From Kocuria marina (GTDB lineage Bacteria > Actinomycetota > Actinomycetes > Actinomycetales > Micrococcaceae), in assembly GCF_000786655.1 (NCBI RefSeq), contig NZ_JROM01000058.1, positions 1-64,000 of the forward strand: DNA of 64,000 nt, given 5' to 3'. A model generated the notes under the pieces. The model saw only the letters and a list, made by a program, of their open reading frames with translations. It did no database searches and was not told where the DNA came from. The position numbers and the translations under genes were made by a program. Shown here one piece after another: positions 15,806-25,194 of this stretch (the stretch's first letter is position 1; each line of letters begins with the position of its first letter).

Positions 15806-17218
15806 AGTTCCGAGGACATCGCCCGGGAACTGACGCGGGACATCACACCACTTGCCGCGGGAACGCGGCTACCGTCCCACCGGGCTCTCGTGACCCGTTT
15901 CGGCGCCAGCGCCTCCACCGTGTCCCGGGCACTCGCGCTCCTCGCCCAGCGCGGACTGGTGGTGTCCCGACCCGGGGCGGGGACGTTCCGCGCGGCACAG
16001 GAGCCCGCGGCGTCGTCGGGAGATACGACGTGGCAGGAAGCGGCCCTGGCACTGAACCCGGGGCTCGCGGACGGCAACCCGGGAGCGCGACGCCTGCACT
16101 CACCCGGCCTGTCCAACACCCTGGCCACACCGAGCCCCGGGGTGATCGACCTCAACAGCGGCTACGCCCATCACAGCCTGCTGCCCATGACGGCGCTGCG
16201 TGCGGCACTGACCCGCGCAGCGCGCAGTCCGCACGCGTGGGAGCGCCCTCCCGTGGGAGGCCTCGCGGACCTGCGGATGTGGCTTGCGGAGGACATCGGC
16301 GCAGGGCTGGGGCGCGAGGACGTGTTGGTCGTGGGTGGCGGACAGGCCGCCCTGTCCACCGCGATGCGGGCGGTGGCCCAACCGGGTGACCCCGTGATCC
16401 TGGAGGCACCCACGTATCCGGGGACCCTCGCCGCCGCCCGCGCCGCGGGTCTGCGCACGGTGTCGCTCCCCTTGGACGCGCACGGGATGCGCCCGGACTA
16501 CCTCGACGACGCCCTGGGCCGCACCGGGGCCCGTCTCGTGGTGCTCCAGCCCCTGTACCAGAACCCCACCGGCGTGAGCCTCACCGAAGGGCGCGCCCGT
16601 GAACTGCTCGCGGTCGCCCGCAGCCACGACGCGTTCGTTCTGGAGGACGACTACGCGCGGCACATGACGCACGACGACGGTATCCCGCCCGTGAAGCCGT
16701 TGATCCTGCTCGAATCGGACGGCACGGTGATCCACATCCGGTCCCTGACCAAGGTGACCTCGCCCAATCTCAGGATCGGGGCGCTCGCGGCTCGCGGGCC
16801 CGTGCTCGAGAGACTGCGCACGGCCCACATGATCGACACCATGGTGGTGCCCGCACCCTTGCAACACACCGCGCTCGAAGTACTGACCTCGTCCGCATGG
16901 AAGCGATCCGTGGCCCGGCTGCAGACGGCGCTCGCGCAGCGCAGGCGGTTGGCGGTCCGCACGGTCGTCGAGACCCTGGGAGCAGATGTCCTCCCCGATC
17001 ACCCCCGCGGGGGTTATCACCTGTGGCTTCACCTTCCCCGGGGTGCCGACGAGAGCGAGTTCGTCTCGGCAGCCCTCGCGCGCGGCACCGCGCTGGCCCC
17101 CGGCACCTACTTCCACGCCGACCAGCCCGACGTCCCGCGCGTTCGCCTGAGCTACGCAGCAGCGCCCACGACAGCGGACCTGGTCACGGGCATCCATCGG
17201 CTCGAAGGACTCGTGTGA
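15791..17218 (+). CDS. MocR-type GntR regulator with aminotransferase domain
   Basis: A 475-residue transcription factor. Residues 1-70 form a winged helix (RLPSHRALVTRFGASASTVS). Residues 100-475 form a fold-type I aminotransferase-like PLP domain. The PLP-binding lysine is K321 in IRSLTKVTSPNLRIG, with QNPTG and VLEDDYAR motifs upstream. Such proteins sense PLP or an amino-acid adduct and do not transaminate. It starts at ATG 15791 inside the EamA start codon, which exactly precedes the DNA-binding domain. The divergent transporter is the probable target, together with its own promoter. Confidence 0.9.
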   Translation: MNHSSSSEDIARELTRDITPLAAGTRLPSHRALVTRFGASASTVSRALALLAQRGLVVSRPGAGTFRAAQEPAASSGDTTWQEAALALNPGLADGNPGARRLHSPGLSNTLATPSPGVIDLNSGYAHHSLLPMTALRAALTRAARSPHAWERPPVGGLADLRMWLAEDIGAGLGREDVLVVGGGQAALSTAMRAVAQPGDPVILEAPTYPGTLAAARAAGLRTVSLPLDAHGMRPDYLDDALGRTGARLVVLQPLYQNPTGVSLTEGRARELLAVARSHDAFVLEDDYARHMTHDDGIPPVKPLILLESDGTVIHIRSLTKVTSPNLRIGALAARGPVLERLRTAHMIDTMVVPAPLQHTALEVLTSSAWKRSVARLQTALAQRRRLAVRTVVETLGADVLPDHPRGGYHLWLHLPRGADESEFVSAALARGTALAPGTYFHADQPDVPRVRLSYAAAPTTADLVTGIHRLEGLV

Positions 17219-17246
17219 GGAGGACCGCCACCGCACCGCGGTCCGG

Positions 17247-18770
17247 TCAGTGGGTGCGGGGCATGCGACGGTCCGTGCGGAGCACGCGCACCAGGACCAC
17301 GGCCACGACCAGCACCATGAGACCGCCCACGAGCGAGCTCCACTGCATGCCGGAGGAGAAGGCGGCCGTGGCGGCGTCGACGATCGAAGCCTGCAACGGC
17401 GACTGAGCGGCCACGTCCAGGGCGCCACCCAGCGTCTCGTGCGCGGCCTGGGCGCTCGCGGGATCCAGGGCCGCGGGCAGGTCCAAGTGGGTCTGGTAGA
17501 ACGCGGTGGTCACGCCACCCAGCACAGCGGTGCCGAGGACGGCGCCCACCTCGTACCCGGTCTCGGACACGGCCGACGCCGCTCCGGCCTTGCGTTCCGG
17601 CACGGACGAGACCACGAGGTCGGTGGACAGCGTGGTCGCGATTCCTACACCCGCGCTCATCACGGTGAAACCGCCCAGGACGGGCAGCGCCGAGGCCTGC
17701 TGATCCGTGAAGAACACCAGGAAGAAGCCCAGGGCCACGAGCAACAGACCCAGCACCACGGCGTTGCGCAATCCGATCGTGTAGGCCAGCTTCGCGGCGG
17801 TGAGCCCGGCGACGATCGCCAGCAGCAGCCCGGGGACCATGAACAGACCGGAGGTCATGGGGTCCATGCCGCTGACCAGTTGCAGGTGCTGGGTGAGGAA
17901 GAACAGGAACCCGAACATCGCCACGTTGGACACCACGTTCACGGACAACCCGCCCGAGAACCGGGGGCTGCGGAAGAAGCGCAGGTCCAGCATGGGGTAG
18001 TCCTTGACCACCTGGCGGCGCGCAAACAACAACCCGGACAGCGCACCCACGGCGATGAACAGCACACCGTGCAGGGTGGACCCGCCCGTGGCCATGGTCT
18101 TGATGCCGTACACGATCGGGGCCATGGTCAGCACCGCGAGCACGATGGACGCGGGATCCACCGGCCCCGGGTGAGGGTCACGGGACTCGGGCAGCAGCAG
18201 GGGGGCGACGATCAGGAACGCGATCAGCACCGGCACGGCCAGTAGGAACACGGAGCCCCACCAGAAGTGGTTGAGCAGGAAGCCTCCGGCGATGGGCCCC
18301 AGGGCGGCGCCGGCGCTGAACCCGGCCGTCCAGATCGCGATGGCCAAGCTGCGCTGGCGATCGTCCTGGAACACGGTGCGCAGCAGGGACAGCGTGGTGG
18401 GCAAGAGCATGGAACCGAACACGGCGATCCCCACGCGGGCGGCCAGCAGCCACTCCGCACTCGGGGCGAAGGCCGCGCCCAGGGAGACCAGGCCGAAGCC
18501 CGAGGAACCGATGATGAGCATCTTCCGCCGCCCGATCCGGTCCCCCAGGCTCCCCATGGGGATCAGCAGGGCGGCCAGGACCAGGGGGTAGATGTCCACG
18601 ATCCACAGCAGCTGCGCCGCGGTGGGACGCAGTCCCGCGGAAATCGCGGGCAGGGCGAAGCTGAGAGCGGTGTTGTTCACGGAGACCAGGAGCACCGGGA
18701 ACATGAGGGCACCCAGGGCGGCCCAGCCACGGGCACCGGCCTTGCGGTGTTGATCGACCATCACGGACAC
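17247..18770 (-). CDS. MFS multidrug efflux transporter (DHA2, 14 helices)
   Basis: A 507-residue EmrB/QacA-type drug:proton antiporter. It carries the DHA2 motifs DIYPLVLAALLIPMGSLGDR with GRRKMLIIG and GPIAGGFLL in the fifth helix, and has about 14 membrane segments. I place the start at GTG 18768-18770 because AGGAGG lies seven bases before it; ATG 18759-18761 is the alternative. It diverges from a TetR-family gene, and a perfect palindrome lies between them, the classic arrangement for drug-inducible efflux. Confidence 0.88.
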   Translation of the reverse strand: MSVMVDQHRKAGARGWAALGALMFPVLLVSVNNTALSFALPAISAGLRPTAAQLLWIVDIYPLVLAALLIPMGSLGDRIGRRKMLIIGSSGFGLVSLGAAFAPSAEWLLAARVGIAVFGSMLLPTTLSLLRTVFQDDRQRSLAIAIWTAGFSAGAALGPIAGGFLLNHFWWGSVFLLAVPVLIAFLIVAPLLLPESRDPHPGPVDPASIVLAVLTMAPIVYGIKTMATGGSTLHGVLFIAVGALSGLLFARRQVVKDYPMLDLRFFRSPRFSGGLSVNVVSNVAMFGFLFFLTQHLQLVSGMDPMTSGLFMVPGLLLAIVAGLTAAKLAYTIGLRNAVVLGLLLVALGFFLVFFTDQQASALPVLGGFTVMSAGVGIATTLSTDLVVSSVPERKAGAASAVSETGYEVGAVLGTAVLGGVTTAFYQTHLDLPAALDPASAQAAHETLGGALDVAAQSPLQASIVDAATAAFSSGMQWSSLVGGLMVLVVAVVLVRVLRTDRRMPRTH

Positions 18771-18868
18771 GTGGGAACCTCCTGGGAACAGAGCTGCGGA
18801 ATAGGGTGTCGACGCGAGCCGTACACCGTTGTACCGAGCTCCTTCACAGGAGCCTCTCGCCAAGTTTT

Positions 18869-18884
18869 TACCGTCTAGACGGTA
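18869..18884. promoter_or_regulatory. TetR operator, perfect 16-bp palindrome
   Basis: TACCGTCTAGACGGTA lies between the divergent efflux and tetR genes. A TACAGT -10-like box for the regulator overlaps its right edge (18883-18888), so binding should repress both directions. Confidence 0.85.
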
Positions 18885-18939
18885 CAGTTAACGTGGTCCG
18901 TCTGGCAATGATTCCCACACCGTGAGGTTCACAACACCC

Positions 18940-19485
18940 ATGCCCCGCAAACCCGTGGCCCGCGAGAAACTACTCACCGCGTTCGAGCACCTCGTACTGT
19001 CGGAGGGCGAGCGCGCCGCGACGCTGGACGCCGTCGCCGCCCGGGCGGGGGTGTCCAAGGGCGGGTTGCTCTACCACTTCCCCCACCGGCAAGCACTCGT
19101 GGACGCCGCCCTGGCCCGGTGCGAGGAGATGGCCCGCGAGGATCTGACCCGGCTCACCCAGTCCCCCCGGGGTGCCGCGCGGGAGTTCCTGGCCACGTCC
19201 CTCTACGAGGACAGTCCCCTGGACCGCAGTCTCATGGTGGCGTTCCGCATGGTGCAGTCCGGCGAACCCGGTGCCCGAGAGACGTGCGAGCGCGTGACCC
19301 GCGAGTGGTACCGGGTGGTCCTCGAGGACGTGGGGGATCCCATGGTCGCCACGGCCGTGCAGTGCATGGGGGACGGCCTCTACCAACGGGCGTCCATGGG
19401 CCTGCTGCCGGAGGACCCGGAGGAGAAGCAGCAGATCCTGCAGCGCCTGCTGGACACCGCGGATCGGTTGACGCGGGACGCGTGA
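18940..19485 (+). CDS. TetR-family repressor of the adjacent efflux pump
   Basis: A 181-residue one-domain-plus-ligand-domain repressor. Residues 5-55 contain the helix-turn-helix (TLDAVAARAGVSKGGLLYHFPHR), and the C-terminal part is an all-helical effector domain. I choose ATG 18940 (MPRKPVAREK) with GTGAGG upstream over the in-frame GTG at 18922. Transcription probably starts within or just after the palindrome at 18869-18884, indicating autorepression. Ligands are unknown. A terminator follows immediately. Confidence 0.88.
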   Translation: MPRKPVAREKLLTAFEHLVLSEGERAATLDAVAARAGVSKGGLLYHFPHRQALVDAALARCEEMAREDLTRLTQSPRGAAREFLATSLYEDSPLDRSLMVAFRMVQSGEPGARETCERVTREWYRVVLEDVGDPMVATAVQCMGDGLYQRASMGLLPEDPEEKQQILQRLLDTADRLTRDA

Positions 19486-19487
19486 CG

Positions 19488-19527
19488 AAGCCCCGGCCGA
19501 GCACCTCGCGGTACTCAGCCGGGGCTT
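19488..19527 (+). terminator. Rho-independent-like terminator of tetR
   Basis: Arms AAGCCCCGGC and GCCGGGGCTT separated by 20 bases, ending in TTTGT. The stem overlaps the region just after the tetR stop. Confidence 0.7.
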
Positions 19528-19571
19528 TGTGGCGGGGCCGTTCAGGGCGCCGCCGTGCCGGAGCGATCACG

Positions 19572-20217
19572 TCAGTCCACCCGCGCCAACCCTTCCACCG
19601 GGTTGAGCTTCGTGGCCCGGCGCACCGGCAGCGCGGAGGCGATCACCGCCACCACCACGGCACCGGCCAGGATGAGCAGGAAACCACCCCACGGCACCAC
19701 GGGCCGGACGGTCATCCCCTCCACGACCAGGGACATCACCCCCCAACATCCCGAAGAGCCAGCCCACCACCAGGCCCACCACCGTGGCCACGAGTGAGAT
19801 CACCAGGGCTTCCCGCCGGATGAGCGCCCCGAGCTGCCGCTTGGACAACCCCAGCGCGCGCAACAGGGAGTTCTCCCGGGAGCGTTCCAGCACCGACAGG
19901 GATGTGGTGGACGCGATCCCCAGGACGGAGACCACCACGGCCACCGCGAGCAGGGCCAGCACCACCGCAAGCAGGATGTCCAGGAGGTTCGCGTAGCCGG
20001 CCTTCTCGAGTAAGGCTCCACCCAGCTCATCCGTGCCCACGTGCAGGATCTTCGCGACGGATTCCTCCAGCTTGGTGGCTTCCTGCACGTCGAGGCGCTG
20101 CGCGGCGTCGGAATGCCGTCGGCGGAGCGGGAGCCGCGCAGACCGTCGAGTGCCGCCGCGCCGGGCCCAGGAGGCCACGAGGGTCAGGAGCACGCCGGTG
20201 ACCAGTCCCGCGATCAC
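19572..20217 (-). pseudogene. FtsX-family ABC permease, truncated and frameshifted
   Basis: Only the C-terminal quarter of a MacB/FtsX-type permease remains. The core is YANLLDILLAVVLALLAVAV, IASTTSLSVLERSRENSLLR and ALGLSKRQLGALIRREAL. At a run of six C at 19739-19744 the frame breaks. Removing one base continues it as MSLVVEGMTVRPVVPWGGFL and ends properly (ATKLNPVEGLARVD) at 19572. The sequence before about residue 40 does not look like FtsX, so a deletion probably fused foreign sequence to it. No partner ATPase is nearby. Non-functional. Confidence 0.8.
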
Positions 20218-20279
20218 GTCCCACAGGACCTGCGGTGTGCATCATGCGAGGGGATGAGCGGGCCACCGTGGGGCTCCCC

Positions 20280-20846
20280 TCAGGAGAACCACTCGGTGGG
20301 CGGGCCCGCGGTGAGCAGCACCGAGAACAGCGCCACCACGAACACCAGCAGGGCCAGGGCGGAGAGCACGGGCCACCGCAGGATGACCGCGAGCAGCCGC
20401 TCCGCGGGAGTGCGGGCGGGCTCACGCAGCCGGCTCGGGACCCCGCCGGGGGTGGCGGAGGTGGCGCGGGCGTCGTCGTCCCCCGCAACCCGTCCGTCCG
20501 ACGTGGTGCCGGCCCCGGTGCGCGCGTGACCCGCGGGGGCCACGCGCCACTCGTCCGCGAGCAGGCCCTTGCGCTCCACGTGCTGCTCGAACGGCACCGT
20601 GGCGAACGGGACCACGGAGAGCACGAGGCCCAGCACGCCCGTGGCGGCCGGCCAGCGCCGGTCCGTCCAGACCACCACGGTGGAGACGCAGTAGCTCAGG
20701 AACACGAACCCGTGGATCCCCCCGGCCAGGCGCACGGGGAGGTCACCGGCACCGAATCCGTACTTGGCGATCATGCCCAGGATCAGCAGCGCCCACGTGA
20801 CGGCCTCGGCGGTCGCGGCGATCCGGTACAGCTTCCGCGGGCTCAT
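20280..20846 (-). CDS. DUF3817 integral membrane protein
   Basis: A 188-residue protein. The first 95 residues carry three membrane helices of the DUF3817 type ([60 protein letters not shown]). A polar linker of about 60 residues follows, then a final helix ([19 protein letters not shown]). Its ATG overlaps the stop of the upstream CNNM gene as ATGA (20843-20846), so it is translationally coupled to a three-gene membrane operon. The extra C-terminal helix is unusual for the family. Function unknown. Confidence 0.75.
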   Translation of the reverse strand: MSPRKLYRIAATAEAVTWALLILGMIAKYGFGAGDLPVRLAGGIHGFVFLSYCVSTVVVWTDRRWPAATGVLGLVLSVVPFATVPFEQHVERKGLLADEWRVAPAGHARTGAGTTSDGRVAGDDDARATSATPGGVPSRLREPARTPAERLLAVILRWPVLSALALLVFVVALFSVLLTAGPPTEWFS

Positions 20847-21922
20847 GCGGCGGAGTCCTGATCGGCCTTGGAGGTGGCGTCGCGGACCTCGCCCACGAGT
20901 TCCTCCAGCACGTCCTCGAGCGCCACGATGTACACGGACTCGTCCGTGGTGCGCGAGTCCCGGGCCACCTGGCCGAGCAGCGCGAAGTGCGCGCCGTTGG
21001 CCTGCATGGTGCGGGTGACCTTGCGCAGCTTGTCCTCCGGGGCCACGCGCGCGAAGGGGCGAATGATGGCCGCGGGGATCGGCTGCTCCCGGGCGGTCTC
21101 GGGCAGCCCCAACACGTCCTTCGTGTGGACGTAGCCCATGAGCCGCTCGTTCACGTCCCGTACGGGGAAGCGCGAGAAGCCCGTCTCCGCGCACAACTGC
21201 TCGACCCCGGCCACGGTGATGTCGGACGGGACGGTGCGCATGCCCGCGAGGGGCAGGGCGACGTCGGCGGCAGTCTTGTTCTCGAAGTTCAGCGCGCCCG
21301 TGAGCAAGCGGATCTCGTCGTTGTCGAGCAGGCCCTCACGGCCGGACTCGGCCACGAAACCGCGGACGTCGTCGGACGTGAAGGACGAGGCGACCTCGTC
21401 CTTGGGCTCCACCCGGAACACCCAGCGCACCAGGTGGTTGGCGGTCTCGTTCATGATCCAGATGAACGGGCGGAACACGACCACGAAGCCGTGCAGCACC
21501 GGGCCGAGCACCTGCGCCGCGCGGCTGGGCACGGCGATCGCGATGTTCTTGGGCACCATCTCGCCCAGCACCATGTGCAGGAACGTGACGATCAGCAGCG
21601 CGATCGCCAGGGCGATCGGGTGCAGCAGCGCGGACGGCACGCCCGCGGCCTCGAGGGGCACCTCGATCAGGTGCGCGATCGCGGGTTCACCCACGGCACC
21701 GATCAGCAGGGAGCACGCGGTGATCCCCAGCTGCGTGGCGGCCAGCGAGACGGACACGTTCTCGATGCCCTTGAGGGCGTACTTCGCGGACTTGGATCCG
21801 TCCGAGGCGCGGGGTTCGAGCTGGTCGCGGCGGGCCGAGACCATGGCGAACTCGCTGGCCACGAAGAACGCGTTGCCCGCCAGGAGCAGGACCAGGACGA
21901 TGATGGCGGTACTCGTGGTCAT
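20843..21922 (-). CDS. CNNM/CorC-type hemolysin-domain protein (second of pair)
   Basis: A 359-residue membrane protein of the CNNM (DUF21) family, linked in other bacteria to magnesium and cobalt homeostasis. Residues 1-185 hold the transmembrane domain with [20 protein letters not shown] and [13 protein letters not shown]. The rest is a CBS pair ([20 protein letters not shown] and [19 protein letters not shown]). The C-terminal transporter-associated domain is absent, unlike in the upstream paralogue. Start and stop overlap both neighbours by ATGA, indicating coupling. The two proteins may form a heteromer, as with other tandem CorC pairs. Confidence 0.85.
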   Translation of the reverse strand: MTTSTAIIVLVLLLAGNAFFVASEFAMVSARRDQLEPRASDGSKSAKYALKGIENVSVSLAATQLGITACSLLIGAVGEPAIAHLIEVPLEAAGVPSALLHPIALAIALLIVTFLHMVLGEMVPKNIAIAVPSRAAQVLGPVLHGFVVVFRPFIWIMNETANHLVRWVFRVEPKDEVASSFTSDDVRGFVAESGREGLLDNDEIRLLTGALNFENKTAADVALPLAGMRTVPSDITVAGVEQLCAETGFSRFPVRDVNERLMGYVHTKDVLGLPETAREQPIPAAIIRPFARVAPEDKLRKVTRTMQANGAHFALLGQVARDSRTTDESVYIVALEDVLEELVGEVRDATSKADQDSAA

Positions 21923-23466
21923 CGCTGCTGCTCCTCACGCGGGTCCTCCACGGACACGTCCTCGTCCCGGTGGAAACCGGCGGCGCCCACACGGTCACCG
22001 TGCGAGACCCGGAACTCCTCCGCGGTCTCGGGATCGCGGTTCTCACCGCCCAGCGGGTCCGGCCGCCCGGGTGGGCGCCAGGACGTGGACGACGTCGAAC
22101 CGCCCCGTTCGTCCGGATTGCCACCTTCGCGGTGCACCACGATGCGGTCCACGCGGTGCTGGTCCATGCGCACCACGGCCAGGTGGATCTGCGCCTTGGT
22201 GGGCAGGTCGTCCTCGTCGCGGTGGATGTGGTCGATCGCTTCCAGGGTGAGCTTGTCGCCCACGCTGGGCAGCCGGTCCAGTTCCTCGGCGATGAGACCG
22301 CCCAGGGTGTCGGACTCCTCGCCCTCGGGCATGTCCACGCGCAGCACGTCGCCCAGTTCGTCCGGGCGCAGCAGTCCGGAGACCACCAGGCCGCCGTCAC
22401 GGGTGCGGCGGAAGCGCTGCACGCGGGTATCCTGCTCGTCGTCGATCTCCCCCACGATCTCCTCGATGAGATCCTCCAGGGTCACGATGCCCGCGGTGCC
22501 GCCGTACTCGTCCACGACCACGGCCATTTGCAGACCCTTGTTGCGCAGTTGACGCATGAGCGGGTCCAGGGTCATGGATTCGGAGACCACGTCCGCGGGG
22601 ACGCACACGTCCGCGACGCGCAGTACCGCGCGTTCCTCGAACGGGACCGCGAGCGCGTGGGTGTAGTGCACCACGCCCACGATGTCGTCCACGGACTCCC
22701 CCGTGACGGGGAACCGGGAGTGACCGGACTCGGACGCGGTGAGCAGCATGTGCTCCACGGTGTCGTCCGCGTCCAGGAAGGTGACCCGGGGGCGGGGACG
22801 CATCACGTCCGCGGCCGTGCGGTCACCGAACTCGATGGACCGGGCCACGAGTTCCGCGGTGCCGGCGTCCAGCGTGCCCTCACGTCCGGAACGGCTCACC
22901 ACGGACGCAAGTTCCTCCGCGGTGCGCGCGTTGGCCACTTCTTCCGTGGGCGTGAAACCGAGCATGCGCAGCACCGCGTTCGCCGAACTGTTGAGCATGG
23001 TCACGAGCCAGCCGAAGACCACCATGAAGATCTTCTGCGGCAGCACGACCACGTGGGTAACTCGCAGGGGGTCCGCGATGGCCCAGTTCTTGGGGACCAG
23101 CTCACCGAACACCATCTGCGTGAAGGTCGCGACGATGAACGCGGCGGTGGTCGCGATACCCACCGCAGCGGCGTCGGGCACACCGGTCCACCCGAGACCC
23201 TCGCTGAGCAGGGTGCCCAGGCTGGGGCCGGTGAGGAAGCCCGCCATGAGGCTCGTGACGGTGATGCCCAATTGGGCACCGGAAAGGTTGGTGGAGGTCT
23301 TCTTGAGGCTCTGCTCGATGGTCTTGGCGCGCTTGTCGCCTTCGGCCTCCGCGCGCTGGACCGCTTGGCGGTCCACGGTGAGGAACGAGAACTCGACCGC
23401 CACGAACAGGGCGTTGGCGAGGACCAGCAGGAGGAAGACGAGGAGGAGCAGCCAGGCCGTCAGCAC
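21919..23466 (-). CDS. CNNM/CorC-type hemolysin-domain protein (first of pair)
   Basis: A 515-residue first gene of the operon. The DUF21 membrane domain has [17 protein letters not shown] and [14 protein letters not shown]. Then come CBS motifs ([40 protein letters not shown]), a CorC_HlyC cytosolic domain ([20 protein letters not shown]), and a disordered acidic tail of about 60 residues. It is full length for the family. GTG start at 23464-23466 with GAGGTGAG upstream. Probable role in divalent-cation transport or sensing at the membrane. Confidence 0.87.
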   Translation of the reverse strand: MLTAWLLLLVFLLLVLANALFVAVEFSFLTVDRQAVQRAEAEGDKRAKTIEQSLKKTSTNLSGAQLGITVTSLMAGFLTGPSLGTLLSEGLGWTGVPDAAAVGIATTAAFIVATFTQMVFGELVPKNWAIADPLRVTHVVVLPQKIFMVVFGWLVTMLNSSANAVLRMLGFTPTEEVANARTAEELASVVSRSGREGTLDAGTAELVARSIEFGDRTAADVMRPRPRVTFLDADDTVEHMLLTASESGHSRFPVTGESVDDIVGVVHYTHALAVPFEERAVLRVADVCVPADVVSESMTLDPLMRQLRNKGLQMAVVVDEYGGTAGIVTLEDLIEEIVGEIDDEQDTRVQRFRRTRDGGLVVSGLLRPDELGDVLRVDMPEGEESDTLGGLIAEELDRLPSVGDKLTLEAIDHIHRDEDDLPTKAQIHLAVVRMDQHRVDRIVVHREGGNPDERGGSTSSTSWRPPGRPDPLGGENRDPETAEEFRVSHGDRVGAAGFHRDEDVSVEDPREEQQR

Positions 23467-23739
23467 CAGCTCACCTCAATGCACACCGCACCGGTGCGGG
23501 AAGGGAACGGGGAACCGAACGAGCGGATGTCAGGGGAGCAGCGGCGCTGCCCGGGACTGTCCGACTCCTTGTCATCGGCCGAGGGGAGCGCACCGAAGTA
23601 CGCTGCGGGCCGGTTGTGTTGAGATGTCACGGGAAAAGGATACCGAATCCGCTCCCGGGGAGGAGAGGGACACCGCCCGACCGCTGGAGCCCGGTCCCCG
23701 CGGTGTTCGGCGTCCACATCTGAGCGGGCGGGCGCGACC

Positions 23740-25152
23740 TCAGCGGGTGCGGCCCAGGATGTGCTCGGCGCAGCTGCGCAGGTCCTCGTTGCGGAACCGG
23801 TAGCCGCTGGCCAGGAGCTTGCTCACGTCCACCCGGTGGCTCGCGGCCACGAGTTCCTCGGTGGCCTGCGCCCCCAGGACGGCCTTGGGACCGGCCAGGG
23901 GTGTGGGGACCACCGCGGGGCGGTGCAACACACCGGCCACGGTCTTGGCGAACTCCTTCTGCCGCACGGGTTCGGGGGCGGCCACGTTGAACGGGCCCTC
24001 GGCGTCGTCGCTCAGCGCAAGGTGGGCCACGGCGCCGGCCATGTCGTCCAGGCCGATCCAGCTCTGCCACTGCTTCCCGCCGCCCATGGGCCCGGACAGA
24101 CCGGCCTCCATGAGGGGCAGTTGCGGTTTCAGCAGGCCACCCGTGGGTGAGAGCACCAGACCGGTGCGGACGTTGACCACGCGCATGCCGTACACGGCGG
24201 CCCCGTGCGCGGCATGTTCCCACTCCCGGCACACCCCCGCGAGGAAACCGTCCCCGGACGCGGAGTCCTCCGTGAGGATCTCGTCCCCCCGCCCGGTGCC
24301 GTAGTAACCGATCGCGGAGGCGACCACCAGCGCGCGCGGGCGCTTCTCGGCCGACACCTGGCCCAGCGCGCGCACGAGCAGGTTGGTGCTGTCCACGCGC
24401 GAGCGCATGATCTCGTGCTTCTTCGCGGGCGTGAAACGCGTAGCGATACTTTCGCCGCCCAGGTGGACGACGACGTCGACCCCCTCCAGATCGTGCGGGT
24501 TCAGCACCCCTTCGTCCGGGACCCAGCCGATGACACCCTCACCGGTGGCGCCACCGCGCTTGAGACGGAGCACCGTGTGCCCGCCCGTTTCGAGTAGCGC
24601 GCACACCTGGGTGCCCACGAGCCCGGAGGAACCGGCCACCGCGATGGTGAGCCGGGGCCCGTTGTGCTGGTCGTGGAAGTCCAGGTCGGCACGCAGTTGG
24701 CGTTCCCGGTAGGCGAAGATCCGCTCGAGCTGCGGCGTCATCACGCGCTCACCCAGGTCGTTGAGCTTGCCCGCCCACTCCGGCAGTGGGCGCACCGTGA
24801 CCTGGTCCCGGACCAGGGTCCCGCCGTTCTCCGTCTCCTCGAAGACGTGCCGGTGCTCCCACTCCCCCAACGGCCCGCTGACCATGCGATCCGTGAAGTA
24901 CCGCGGCGGATCCCACTCACCGTGTTCGGCTGTCCAGGGCAGGTGCACCAGGCCGAACGTCCCGGGCACGGAGATCCCCAGCTTGGCTTCCGAGCCCGGT
25001 TCGATCCCGTCCGACGGCGCTTGGCGCACCTGGTCGGGGCCCCCACCGAACGGCGGGGTCAGCCGGGGCAGGGCGCCGGGACGCTCGTGCCACGCGAAGA
25101 CCTGCTCCCGGGGTTGGGACAACCGTGTCTCATGGATGTACTGGTGTGTCAT
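23740..25152 (-). CDS. TIGR01777-family SDR with N-terminal SRPBCC domain
   Basis: A 470-residue two-domain protein. Residues 1-150 form an SRPBCC/START-like lipid-binding fold (IHETRLSQPREQVFAWHERP). Residues 165-470 form an NAD(P)-binding epimerase-like domain of the YfcH/TIGR01777 type, with a glycine-rich loop VAGSSGLVGTQVCALLETGG, GYYGTGRGDEILTED as the catalytic-region tyrosine segment, and a C-terminal DUF1731-like part (VASGYRFRNEDL-type). The reaction is not established for this family. It is followed closely by the Idh-type gene upstream on the same strand and probably shares a transcript. Confidence 0.82.
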   Translation of the reverse strand: MTHQYIHETRLSQPREQVFAWHERPGALPRLTPPFGGGPDQVRQAPSDGIEPGSEAKLGISVPGTFGLVHLPWTAEHGEWDPPRYFTDRMVSGPLGEWEHRHVFEETENGGTLVRDQVTVRPLPEWAGKLNDLGERVMTPQLERIFAYRERQLRADLDFHDQHNGPRLTIAVAGSSGLVGTQVCALLETGGHTVLRLKRGGATGEGVIGWVPDEGVLNPHDLEGVDVVVHLGGESIATRFTPAKKHEIMRSRVDSTNLLVRALGQVSAEKRPRALVVASAIGYYGTGRGDEILTEDSASGDGFLAGVCREWEHAAHGAAVYGMRVVNVRTGLVLSPTGGLLKPQLPLMEAGLSGPMGGGKQWQSWIGLDDMAGAVAHLALSDDAEGPFNVAAPEPVRQKEFAKTVAGVLHRPAVVPTPLAGPKAVLGAQATEELVAASHRVDVSKLLASGYRFRNEDLRSCAEHILGRTR

Positions 25153-25194
25153 GGCAGCGCCGTCCGTTCGTCAAGGGACCCGGGATGCGGGAGA

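Noticed and set aside
18922-18939. GTG 18922 as start of the TetR gene
   Set aside because: The GTG forms part of the only plausible ribosome site (GTGAGG) for ATG 18940, where family homology begins.
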